DNA from: Lathyrus oleraceus
Lineage: Eukaryota; Streptophyta; Magnoliopsida; Fabales; Fabaceae
Assembly (NCBI RefSeq): GCF_024323335.1
Contig: NC_066585.1
Coordinates: forward strand, 344,167,846-344,231,845
Length of the DNA: 64,000 nt
Direction of reading: 5' to 3'
A program made the translations under genes and the position numbers. Below, one piece after another: positions 47,087 to 57,816 of the stretch; the stretch's first letter is position 1, and the number at the start of each line of letters is the position of its first letter. The notes beneath the pieces were generated by a model. The model was given only the letters and a program-made list of their open reading frames with translations, did not search any database and was not told where the DNA came from.

Positions 47087-48330
47087 AGTAAAGAAACTTC
47101 TAGACGCTGGAATCATATACCCTATCTCAGATAGTCAATGGGTTAGACCCGTTCATGTAGTACCCAAGAAAGGAGGTGTTACAGTTGTTAAGAACGAGAA
47201 GGGCGAATCCATATCACAAAGAGTTGTGACCGGAAGTAGAATGTGCATTGACTATAGAAAACTAAATAAAGCCACTCGTAAAGATCATTTCCCTCTACCT
47301 TTCATTGATCAAATACTTGAACGACTGGCTAAGCATTCTCCCTTCTGTTATCTAGACGGTTATTCAGGATTCTTTCAAATCCCAATCCATCCTGACGACC
47401 AAGAAAAGACTACCTTCACAGGCCCTTATGGTACATTCTCCTACCGACGAATGCCATTTGGCCTATGTAACGCTCCCGCAACATTTCAAAGATCCATGAT
47501 GGCAATCTTCGTAGATTTTATAGATGACATCATCGAAGTCTTTATGGACGATTTTTCTGTTTGCGATCAGAGTTTTGAAGGATGTCTATCTAACCTCGAA
47601 ATGGTACTCGAAAGATGCGTGAAAGTAAACCTCGTTTTAAACTGGGAGAAATGCCATATTATGGTTCAATAAGGAATTGTACTAGGTCACGTGGTATCTG
47701 ACAGAGGAATTGAAGTGGACAAAGCTAAAATCGAAATTATAGAGAACCTTCAACCTCCGAAATCTGTTCGAGAGATAAGAAGTTTTCTAGGACACGCCGG
47801 TTTCTACCGACGCTTTATTAATGATTTCTCAAAAATAACCAAGCCACTTACATGATTATTAATGAAAGACGCTGACTTCATATTTGATGAAAAATGCTTA
47901 ACAACGTTCAACCAACTAAAAACATCTTTAATCACCGCACCCATAATGCAACCACCTGACTGGAGATTACCATTTGAAATCATGTGCGATGTGAGTGATT
48001 ATGCAATGGGCGCAGTACTAGGACAAAGGAAGGATAAAAAGCTTCATGCTATTTACTATTTGAGTAGAACGCTTGATCTTGCCCAAATGAACTACGCCAC
48101 CACTGAAAAAGAACTTCTAGCTGTCGTGTTTGCTTTGGACAAATTCTGTTCCTACCCGGTGAGGGTGAAAATTATCATCTATATTGACCACGCCGCTATT
48201 AGATATTTGTTAAGTAAGAAGAATGCCAAACCAATACTTTTAAGATGGATCCTTCTCTTACAAGAATTTGATTTAGAAATAAAAGATAAGAAAGGTACTG
48301 AGAATGTAGTAGCAGACCACTTATCTCGTA
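47073..48330 (+). pseudogene. Reverse transcriptase and RNase H, element C, broken
   Basis: RT motifs are in order: HVVPKKGGVTVVKNEKGE, MCIDYRKLNKATRKDHFPL, YLDGYSGFFQIPIHPDDQEK, RRMPFGLCNAPATFQRSM and FMDDFSV. The catalytic YMDD-type box is intact. Stops are at 47670-47672 and near 47853. RNase H follows in the same frame ([45 protein letters not shown]). It is the best preserved polymerase of the three Athila copies in catalytic residues. Confidence 0.92.
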
Positions 48331-49783
48331 TCGAAGGGAACAAGCCCGAACAAATCCCGATTAATGACGATTTCCCTTATAAACGACTCATAGCCCAAAT
48401 GGAAAGTGATATGTCTGAACTGACATTAAACGATACAGAAAGAGAAGAACCCGTGCAAGAAGTATACGCGAATGCAACTCTTCCATGGTACGCTGACTTT
48501 GTCAACTACCTAGCCGTCAAAGTACTTCCACCGGACCTATCTTATCAACAAAAGAAGAAGTTCTTTCATGACCTAAAACAGTATTACTGGGATGAACCCC
48601 TTCTTTTCAAAAGAGGTACCGATTGTATTTTCCGTCGATGTGTTCCTGAGGATGAAATCGATGATATAATCTCTAATTGCCATTCCGTCCCCTATGGAGG
48701 GCATGCAAGTACCTCAAAGACCTGCACTAAGATCCTGCAATCTGGCCTATTTTGGCCTACTCTATGGAAAGACGTCCATAACGCGGTTATAAAATGCGAC
48801 CGGTGCCAACGCACTGGCAACATCTCAAGACGCGATGAAATGCCACAAACAGGAATCTTAGAAGTCGAAGTCTTTGACATATGGGGGATTGACTTCATGG
48901 GACCATTTCCAACTTCTTTTGGTAATAAATACATACTCGTTGCTATCGACTATGTCTCAAAATGGATCGAGGTTGTAGCCTCTCCAACAAATGACACACG
49001 AGTAGTGATCAAGTTATTCAAAAAATTATCTTTCCCAGATTCGGTGTGCCGAAACTAGTAGTTAGTGACGGTGGCTCCCACTTCATATCGAATATATTTG
49101 GAAAACTCCTTCTAAAGTATGGAGTCTGACACCGCGTAGCAACACCGTATCATCCACAAACTAGCGGGCAAGTCAAAGTCTCGAATCAAGAAATAAAACA
49201 AATTCTTGAGAAGACCGTAGGAATATCCAGAAAAGACTGGTCATCCAAACTAAATGAAGCTTTGTGTGCCTACAGGACAACTTACAAGACCCCGATAGGA
49301 ACCACACCCTTCAAACTAGTTTATGGTAAATCATGCCACCTCCCTGTAGAACTGTAACATAAAGCATATTGGGCGATTAAAACCCTTAACATCAACTACA
49401 CTTCCGCAGGCGAGAAACGGATTCTGGACATCCACGAGTTAGAAGAGCTGAGATTGGATGTTTACGAGAATGCTAGGATCTACAAAGAACGAACCAAAAG
49501 TTGGCATGACAAACGCATCTCTAGGAAGGAGTTTAAAGTCGGCGACGTAGTGCTGCTATTTAACTCAAGACTTAAACTTTTTCCAGGAAAGCTCAAATCC
49601 CGGTGGTCCGGTCCTTTCGAGATCACCAAAGTTCTCAATAGTGGTGCGATAGAAATAAAAGGTAGAAATAGTGACCCTTTTGTAGTAAACAGGAAGCGCC
49701 TAAAGCACTGTCATAATATAGAAAACAAAGACTATTCGAACAGTCTCAGACTCATAGACCTGGCCGCTCAACCCCAAACCTAG
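48331..49783 (+). pseudogene. Integrase, element C, broken
   Basis: The zinc region [17 protein letters not shown]...CDRCQ (about 48680-48810) is intact. The core has WGIDFMGPF (Asp 1), then a frameshift near 49030 after FKK, then SDGGSHF (Asp 2). The block [11 protein letters not shown] has Lys (codon 49175-49177) in place of the catalytic Glu, a single G-to-A change. Stops at about 49128 and 49357 sit where related copies have Arg and Glu. The C-terminal GPY/F-type motif SRWSGPFEI is in 49454-49783. Confidence 0.9.
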
Positions 49784-49949
49784 TACAACGCGACACTACT
49801 GTCGAATCTGGGACATTAAACAAAGTGCTTAGTGGGAGACAACCGACCCTTTTTTCTTTTCGTTATTTTTCTTACAATCTATTTTTTTCCCTTCTTTAAT
49901 TTTCTTCTTTATTTTGTTTGCTCCCCCCTTCTTGATTCTTTGCAGTCAC
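49784..49949 (+). other. T-rich leader before env-like module 1
   Basis: This is a pyrimidine-rich stretch (many TTTTCTT runs) after the integrase stop. It could act as the polypyrimidine tract of a splice acceptor for a subgenomic env-like RNA. That is inference; no splice site can be proven. Confidence 0.35.
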
Positions 49950-51264
49950 TCTTGTTGTTTCTAGTAACTAACTTAGACATATTGGATACTGACAAAACAG
50001 GAAACTTACTAACTAGTTTGTTAATTACTTTATTCATGCAACAACCAGAGACAGTTTTCAGAGGTAGAGTTCAACGCAGGTGGTATGATTATCTAGCCCA
50101 GAAGAATATGGCATTGACCATATATTATGATGGACCGACCATGGATAAATTAGGCATACGAGATAGCATCCTATATATGTTTAACCAACTTGGGTGGGAG
50201 AACGCAGCCATTAAAAGACGGTTTGTCACGTACCGTGAACTTACCTTAGAATTCCTGAGTTCCCTTGTATACATCCCTGAGCATGGTTACAGACTTAACA
50301 AAGGGTTGCTATCCTTTAGGTTATTTAGCATGGACTTCACCTACACCCGTCGAGACCTTGCTGACCTCCTAGGATTCCCTAGCGGCCCTTTCGACTTTAC
50401 TACCCGCTAGGAGGACCTTATCGATGACATTGATCTCGATGACTTATGGGGTTGCATATCCGGAGAATCCAACCCAAACCCGAATGAGATGCACTCACAA
50501 AAGATCTATAACTCTGCTATCCAATATTTTCATAAAATACTAGCCCACACCTTATTTGGTAAGGAAGAGCATAACACCTTAGTGTCTCGCGATGAACTCT
50601 TCATCCTGCTGTGTGTTGATCAAGGTCGACACGTCAATATAGTGACATTCATGATGGAAAGATTTGTCCACCTTTCTAAGAATAACCGTACCCCAATAAT
50701 CATAGGTGGCCTAGTTACCATGATAGCGGACGCCATAGGACTTGTACGCCCACTTTATGAGCTTATACATTTTGGAAACATCCGCCCAATGGATATCGAG
50801 TTTTGCTTTAACCGCAGAATCATAGGTAACATTGGGATGTATACCTTTGATTATCTAATCAGTAACGAAGTGGTTCGACTATTCACCTTGCCTAACCATG
50901 AGAAAACGAGTGCTCACAACTGAGATAACTGTATCTATGACTTAGAGGAACACCCTATCGATCCACCTTCACCTCCCGCTACACTGCCCAAATATGAGTG
51001 TATCAATGACCCTATCCATAAGGAAGAATCTGACCCTGAAACACCTCCTAACTATTATAACATTGCTGAACCGATTCCTCCATCTTGTGCTGATAATCAT
51101 GCCATGCTCATCACCCGTCTGAATACATTCCAAGCTGACATCACCATTGTGAAAGAAAAGATAAAGCTCATACGCTTTGATGTCCTAGGCCTGATGGATA
51201 TAGCCGTTGAGCAGTTTCATTATCTGAACGAAGTTGTCGCTGCATTGGGACAAAAACATGGCTG
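49950..51264 (+). pseudogene. Athila env-like / ORF-1-type protein, module 1, element C
   Basis: A single frame carries stops at 50408-50410 and 50921-50923. Signatures: RRWYDYLAQKNMALTIYYDG, TYRELTLEFLSSLVYIPEHG (50230-50289), FTYTRRDLADLLGFP, NSAIQYFHKILAHTLFGKEE (50510-50569) and IIIGGLVTMIADAIGL. The C-terminal part is acidic and then predicted-coil-like (FQADITIVKEKIKLI). Family function is unknown; the lineage ORF has been called env-like. The hydrophobic stretch that can be read upstream (49850-49980) comes from T-rich leader DNA and is probably not a membrane domain. Confidence 0.75.
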
Positions 51265-51576
51265 AAACTACTGACCACTGATTTCTCCTACTCGCATTAT
51301 GCAATGAGGACACTGCTTTGTTTTATGTGGGGAGGGAGAACTTTTATTTATTGCATTACTTTTATTCTATTGGTTTCATTTGCTATGTTATCGCTACATT
51401 TTTTTGCTATGTTACATTTAATTTCAATTCATTAATTCAATTGCTATTTATTTACGCTTATTTCATTTTTTTATTTCTGCATTTATGCTGTTAAATTAAA
51501 ATTGCTTAGCTATTATTTATGCTGCTATCAAATTCTGTTGCAGCCTGTGTTAGAGGAAATTTTTGAATTCAACGCA
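51265..51576 (+). other. Tail of env-like module 1
   Basis: It begins with GCAATGAGGACACTGCTTTG and GTGGGGAGGGAGAA (51300-51340), the same tail type as after module 2 (53339-53375). AT-rich noncoding sequence follows. No gene. Confidence 0.6.
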
Positions 51577-51752
51577 TGATGACCGTCACTATAGGGTGAC
51601 GTCCGTCTCACAGACGTGACGACCGTCATGAATCGGGAACGATCGTCACACACATGAAAGTGACCGTTACAAGCATATGACCGTTGCAGACGATCGTTAC
51701 GCATCCGTTGCACGTGACGACCTTCACACCCCTGTGACAACCGTCACGCATT
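51577..51752. repeat. Internal TGACG-NN-CGTCA palindrome array, element C
   Basis: About nine degenerate units of GTGACGACCGTCAC. One is identical to the LTR unit over TGACG-AC-CGTCA (51617-51628). It lies between the two env-like modules, not near an LTR. Confidence 0.85.
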
Positions 51753-51766
51753 CCAGAGAGCTCGCC

Positions 51767-51773
51767 TATAAAT
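51767..51773 (+). promoter_or_regulatory. Possible internal TATA box
   Basis: TATAAAT sits 15 bp after the internal array and about 310 bp before the best start of env-like module 2. A C/T-rich leader follows, as in an LTR. Promoter activity is inferred from the layout only. Confidence 0.4.
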
Positions 51774-52083
51774 GCAGGCGCTCTTTTTCCTATTTTCCTC
51801 ACCAATTATCACTCTCTTACATTCTGATCTTCATCTATGAAATTCTTCACATTTTCTTCGAGCGTGTAACTCATAAATATTGCACCTCACCCACCAATAC
51901 CAAAAGTTTCATACAACTCATCAAATTGCCCGTAAAGAAAGAGGCACTCCTGACCTTTCAACCGTCACATTCTGAAACGGAGAAGCCGGCGAACGCCAAA
52001 GAAGCAACTCCCTCAAGTTCTACCAACGCTCTGTTCAAGCCACGAGGGATGTTGATCATGAATGCCTAAGGGAGTTAGGAATT

Positions 52084-53301
52084 TTGGAGGGTGTGGAGTG
52101 GATGCTAGCTGCCTTCAGCTTGACGCAGCTCTGTACCACACCGCAGCCAACCTACGAAGCGCTGACCCTGGAATTTCTAAGTTCCTACTCATACATCACT
52201 CCACCTGGAGCTACCCAATATCTCACCGGTGTAGCCACATTTAGAATGTTCGGCACCGAGTATTCCCTTAATCAAACCCAGATAGCAAGAATGCTTGGTT
52301 TTCGACATGGAGAAGGAATCCATTGTTGCATCCCAGAAGAATGATCAGAGATAGCATTCTAAGTTTGGCACAACCTCACCAACATGAATGTAACGAGCTG
52401 GGATACGCTTAATGTAACATATATCCACAACCCAACCATTAGATACTTTCACCGAGTCCTGGGGCACACAGTTTTTGGACGAGTCAGCAACCACAAGGTA
52501 AACTCCAAGGAACTTTTCCTTTTCCACTGTGTGTTTGCCCAAATTGTGTTCAATGTTACTCCTTTCCTACTAGCCAACATCCAGGTTGCTTGCATGAGAG
52601 GCAGCCAGGCGTTTTGTTGTGGGGGAATTATCACCTCCATAGCATTAGGCTTGAACCTGGGAGATAGGTTAGCCAACTTACCAGCCTTGGAAGCAGAATT
52701 CCTCGACATCAACTACTGCCATGCCTCACACCTAATTAAAGCAAGAGATGATGGGAAGTATCATCCTGTTGTCAGAAACAAGATAGTACGGAGCATCATC
52801 ATGCCTAATAGGAACGGCACAGATCCAAGAGAAATGACAAATTGGACTTTTGATCTAGAGGCCCCCGAGGCAAATGATGGAAATCCTGGTAATGGTACAG
52901 ATGAAGTCGAAGAGGAGCTTGACAGAGGCATGCCTCAACCACCTCAAGAGCACGCTACATAGACCTCCTCCCGAGGACAACGAAGAAGCGAATGAAGACC
53001 CGCCTCCATGGAAAACATCTACGCTAAGATGTTGAGTCACAACCAAATAATGGAAGACCGCCAAACAGAAATGATGCAAGCAATCCAGCAAATGCAGCAG
53101 GATCAACAGGATTATGCTCACTCGCATGATCAGGGGATGGCGGAACTTTCAGACCAGATGAGTTCCCTGACTTATCGCAAAGATGCCATCCAGGAGTACA
53201 CTCAGCATGTAGGATTGGATCCTACCCGGCAAGGACGAGGTGAGCGTGCAAGAGCAAGAGCCAGAGCACGAAGAAAACAACCGCGAAATGACGAGCAGTG
53301 A
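52084..53301 (+). pseudogene. Athila env-like / ORF-1-type protein, module 2, element C
   Basis: One frame carries stops at 52342, 52360, 52960 and 52993. Signatures parallel module 1: TYEALTLEFLSSYSYITPPG (52158-52217), YSLNQTQIARMLGFRHGE, NPTIRYFHRVLGHTVFGR (52429-52482) and GGIITSIALGLNLGD. The C-terminal part is glutamine-rich and coil-like (MQAIQQMQQDQQDYAHS), ending in an arginine/alanine tail RGERARARARARRK. It is clearly related to module 1 but strongly diverged, so not a recent duplicate. Confidence 0.78.
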
Positions 53302-54292
53302 TTTTTGTTTCTTTCCCTTTTACTTTTGTATATTGTCGCATTGAGGACAATGCAGTGTTTAAATATGGGAGGAAATCCTTATCACTCTTCTACTTGTTTC
53401 TATTGCTAATATTTTCAGCCAATACAAAAAAATTTCCTAGTCTTTTTCAATCATTTACACATATTTTGGCATAAATTTTTTTTTCCTTAAGATTAAATGC
53501 ATACCCTACGAGTACATAGGTTGTCCCACGGAGGCTTTGTCATGAAAACTGAGAAAGATCTAACAAGATTGATACCGTCCCGACACCCTAGATCCCTTAT
53601 TTCTACGAGATCAGTTTGAATAACCATTATACCGACACCTTATGTCTCCATTCTAGATTAACCCCTAGTAGTTTATACTAGCAGTCAGCACCGTCTCAAG
53701 CGCAAACCACGTGGAGAGCCGATGAATATAAGTGTTTGATGCCTACAAATCAAGAAACTCCTTCATACTATTGCTATCATGAAATTGATAAAAAAACCAT
53801 ACAAAAGGTTGCAAAGTTATGCAAAAAGAAGGAATAGAAACCCCAGTTGGTTGGTCCAGAGGTACCTGGTACTGGACTCGGTAGGGAGAACTGCGGTTTG
53901 ATCCCCCACAACCTTCAAAAAGGGGATATAAAAAGGGGTACCACACTAAGTGTACCAGACCCCCGTGCTAAGAAAAGGATCAAAGTCACTAACCGGCTAC
54001 TTTACTAAGTGCGTGCGGAGGCAAAGGGCTTAATGTGATTGCGCTAGAACGAAACCGGGTGAAATAGAGACAGAGACACTAGGTCGAGCTATAATAGCAT
54101 CATTCGAGCTAGCTTGTGTAAAGGAGAGATCTATGCTAAAGCTGAAAGCTCGTGTTGTCACAGTATCTTTGATGTTTTACTCAATATCGGACATCCTACT
54201 AATCCACCTGACAACCACGTAAGAACGGGTAATGTATTCGCATTCACTTTATTTTTCAAGTTTTGTTTGCTTGAGGACAAGCAAAGATTCAA
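53302..54292 (+). other. 3' UTR of element C
   Basis: It starts with the tail GCATTGAGGACAATGCAGTG and ATATGGGAGGAAA (53339-53375). Later it has a short palindrome ACACT-A-AGTGT inside GGTACC...GGTACA-like DNA (about 53938-53960) and ends with GCTTGAGGACAAGCAAAG. Short ORFs here (53743-53946, 54114-54308) lack any resemblance. Confidence 0.6.
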
Positions 54293-54303
54293 GTTTAGGG
54301 GAG
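54293..54303 (+). promoter_or_regulatory. Polypurine tract of element C
   Basis: GTTTAGGGGAG is followed by TT and the 3' LTR start TGATAACG at 54306. Confidence 0.8.
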
Positions 54304-54305
54304 TT

Positions 54306-55900
54306 TGATAACGCGAAAACACATCAGACAATTGCCTTAATTTACACTCATAGATCACATCATTTCGATTAATATCTCGATTATTGCGCAAGTATTCGTG
54401 TTATTTTTGCAGGTATTTGAATCTCCATGCACTAAAGAGAAAAATGAAGAAAAGGAAGAAAAAGAAGAAGAAACAAGTGAAAAAAGCACAGAAAAACCAG
54501 AAAGCAGAGTTTGCAGATTTTGCTGATGTGACGACCGCCACACATTCATGACGCTCGTCATGACCCAGACTGTGACGACCGTCACAGGCCCATGACGAGC
54601 GTCACGCGACCATAAAGTTCGCTTTGAAATAGTCAGCAACAGGCACCCAAACGTGCCTAAATCTCCTCCAAAAAACTTTTCCCACGGATTCCTCTCTCAA
54701 GACCAAATCTTCCTTGATTTTCTCAACTACCAAGACCTAATGGACACTATATAAAGGACTCAAATGGGAAAAGATGAGGACGCCTACTTTGATATTTACG
54801 CTCTGCAATTAAATTTTTAGCTTTCTAGCTTTCAGCATTTTTTCTTTCTTTCCAGCAACCTTGTTTCCGTTGCCTTATTGTATTCGCCATTCTTTTTGTA
54901 GTTTCCCTTTTACCAGTTAGTTTTCATGTTAGCCATAGTAGTAGTTTCCTACACTAGGAAACTACTACACTTTATTTAATTTTAGTACTAATCTGTATTG
55001 AAGAAGCAAAGCCTACCGACTTGTGGAGGACTACTCAAGTGCTCCAAGAATCGCTATACTCTGTACATTGATCTCCAGGTTTTTATTGAATTATTATTGT
55101 TATTTCCCATTTATTGTTATAAGCATGTTTCCCACAATGTTGATCTGCTTATGCCTTGCGTTTGCTTTATTTAATATGTCCGGGTAAACTACCGTATCGG
55201 TATGCAGCAACTGAATTTGATGGGATTTAATAATAACCGGTGAAAACCCTTTTTCTCAAATAACCTTTTAGGCTGAAGGTTTTAATCTAAATTTAATTAA
55301 CTTTATCACAAAAGCGTGAAAAGCTATTTAATACAATTTTGCCACGAGAGTGGGAAATTAACTAAGGTGAGAACCAACAATCGCAAGAGCGTGAGGCTCG
55401 AGCTGGATAATAAAAATTAGGCATTGAGTTTAAAAACAACGAGAGCACTTTAAAAGCAATTAGAACTTATTTATTTTCAAAAAGTAATTTTGACTTCAAA
55501 TGGGACACCGAGAGTGTACATTCTGACTTAAAGTTATAGGCCGAATCAACAACCACGAGAGTGTGAGATAAAGTGTTTTAAATAAAAGTTTTCTACTGAG
55601 AGATATTTGGCATTTAAACTATTCACCGGTGACTTATTGAATCCCTGACGATTAATGCACTGCATACTGATCCCTTCCATTAATTCTTTCTTAAAACCGA
55701 AAATTCCCCTTAGATTTACTGTATTACCCCCGAACTTCTACTAATCAATTCCCTTAGCTAAACATAGTGACGTTAGTAGCACTAGTTTGACCATAGGTGC
55801 CTGTGGGATCGATATCTTTTAAAACTAAGGCGACTAGACTATGCACTTGCAGTCAAGTACCCGTTAGACTATATTTTATATATAGTTACGACAAGCATCA
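54306..55900 (+). mobile_element. 3' LTR of element C
   Basis: 1,595 bp, TGATAACG...AAGCATCA, followed by the target duplication CTTTG. Its palindrome array (54527-54605) is slightly more regular than that of the 5' LTR: the last unit reads TGACG-AG-CGTCA. TATATAAA is at 54748-54755. Confidence 0.95.
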
Positions 55901-55905
55901 CTTTG

Positions 55906-57816
55906 CAACGAGGAGAAGAGCGGGATTTACAACTACCGGTTACTAGGCAGAAGACCGCCAAGAGAAGGAAACCCGTCATCGGTTAGGATGAACATATCAA
56001 GGATCAACTACCTTTTTACTGGGTAGAAAACCAAAAAAAGAATATACGTCATCGGTTAGGATTAACATATCAAGGATAAACTCTGAGTAGGGGAAGAAAA
56101 TATTCGCCATTGGTTAGGATGAACATATCAAGGACATACTTCCTGGGGAAACATGGACACGAATCCGCTGGGGAAACAAAGGTTGTTCTTGCCGGGTATT
56201 GGGCAGAAGTAACAAACATGGGAAGAATATTACAAGTTACTGGGTAATAGGCTCTCAGGGGACCAAAAGCTTCTATCTAGGTAAGATCTAGAAAGAAAAG
56301 GTCAATCAAAGGACTCAATCCAATGAGGATATAACTCAAGGGGAGTGGTTCCATCCAGATAATCAACCGGGGAGGAAACCGAAATAATAATCATCCACGA
56401 GGAAATAACTCAATAGGGAAAAGAGAAAGGTTAAAGTTTTTCTACTTATTGGGCTGACACTCTACAATTAAAAGCGGACAGATACACCAAATCTGCATGG
56501 GGAAAAACATATATCACCATAGTAGAGGATCAAAAATCAATGAATCACAAAGTGAAATGATACAATAATGAAATTTATGAATATGTATATGTATATATGA
56601 TGATTATGCTGACAAAACGATCACAAAGGATACAATTGTCACCATAGTAGAGGATCAAAAATCAATGAATCACAAAGTGAAATGATACAATAATGAAATT
56701 TATGAATATGTATATGTATATGTATATGTATATATGATGATTATGCTGACAAAACTATCACAAAGGATACAATTGCTGGAGAAAAGATCAAACATCTCGA
56801 AGGCTCAAGCCTGGCTGGGGAAGAAAGGAGAGGATATGCTGAGGAAGCTGCTACAAAGTCTGCAGGGAATTTTAGGTTAACAACATATCAAATGGGAGAC
56901 AACCCTGCAGGGGAATAAGACAAATAGCTGCTCAGAATCAGGGAGAAACTCTGACTGGGGACGAATCTGTTGGTGATTTAAGGAGAAGCCAAAATTCTGC
57001 CGAAAACAAACAAACTGTTGAATTAGCGCACCTTCAACTCAAGGGAGGCCAACAAACTCAGCTAGAAATGTGAACAAAACTCGGCTACGGAAACTAACAA
57101 ATATCGGATGCTAACATGCCATCGGGGATGAAAGACAGGGGTCATGCCAACTGCTTGGGGAGAACCAATCAATGCTCCACATTTATGGCTTACTGTTTTC
57201 AAACCACTGTTGATATTCTTTTAAATGAAATAGATTGCTTAAAAATAACTACTTTTACATATTTAAGAAAACATGATTTTGATTTAAAAGTTTAATTTCA
57301 AAAATGATCATAATAAAATTTAAATCTATTTGGTTGAATAACAAATAAGAGTAGAAACAATTGGATAAAAAGCTCAACTTTATTTAATAGAATGGTCGTC
57401 TGTAAATGACAAGACTCCATAGATCTTTACAAAAGTTGAAAACTGATCATTTACATGGAAAAGAACTACATTGAATACAATGATCAATAATCCTTCTATC
57501 AACTCTTGACTTCCACTGTGCTCTTGGCGCTGGCTGGGAATGATGAATCAGAATCACACGTTGTGCTCAAGAAAGTCTTCAAAACTGAAAATCAACAAGA
57601 TGCAGTTTACTTGCCATAATCCCTATTTTTGCGTAAATTGCCCACAGGTCGGGTACTTAATTTATCGGGATGATTCTTTCTGTTTTTATGTCTCTAATTT
57701 TTTCCTGGATCACCCTTTCGGGTTCAATCCATCGAGACGCTCATTTTTGCCTGGATCACCATTTTTGCCTGGATCTCCCTTTCAGGTTTTCAACTTAGCG
57801 AGTTGTTCTTTTCTTT
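55906..57816 (-). repeat. 3' UTR of element D, part right of element C
   Basis: Minisatellite copies continue to about 56130 (GGATGAACATATCAAGGA near 55987, 56057 and 56117), so C inserted inside the array. The rest is noncoding and matches 14990-16440 of element B in inverted orientation. Short repeats of GCCTGGATCACC/TTTTTGCCTGGATC lie at 57705-57785. The ORF 57540-57836 has no resemblance. Confidence 0.75.
56515..56775. repeat. 125-bp tandem duplication with (TATATG)n
   Basis: Two nearly identical copies start CACCATAGTAGAGGATC at 56515 and 56640. The second has extra TATATG units. Element B has a single copy at the corresponding place. Confidence 0.9.

Larger units (their letters stand above)
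42603..55900 (+). mobile_element. Element C: complete Athila-lineage retrotransposon
   Basis: It is 13,298 bp, bounded by LTRs of 1,590 and 1,595 bp, with target duplications CTTTG at 42598-42602 and 55901-55905, a primer site and a polypurine tract. Internal order is gag, zinc knuckle, protease, RT, RNase H, integrase, env-like module 1, palindrome array, env-like module 2, 3' UTR. The LTRs differ at roughly 5% of positions in the first 550 bp by hand count. Every ORF has stops or frameshifts and the integrase Glu is lost. Confidence 0.95.

Noticed and set aside
49832..49950. Apparent hydrophobic N-terminal membrane segment before env-like module 1
   Set aside because: It is a translation of a T-rich noncoding leader after integrase. 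The related ORF in element A has a basic, not hydrophobic, N-terminus.
53913..53965. TATAAAAAGGGG sequence with a nearby palindrome, as a possible promoter
   Set aside because: Nothing coding follows before the 3' LTR, and there is no second copy to compare.
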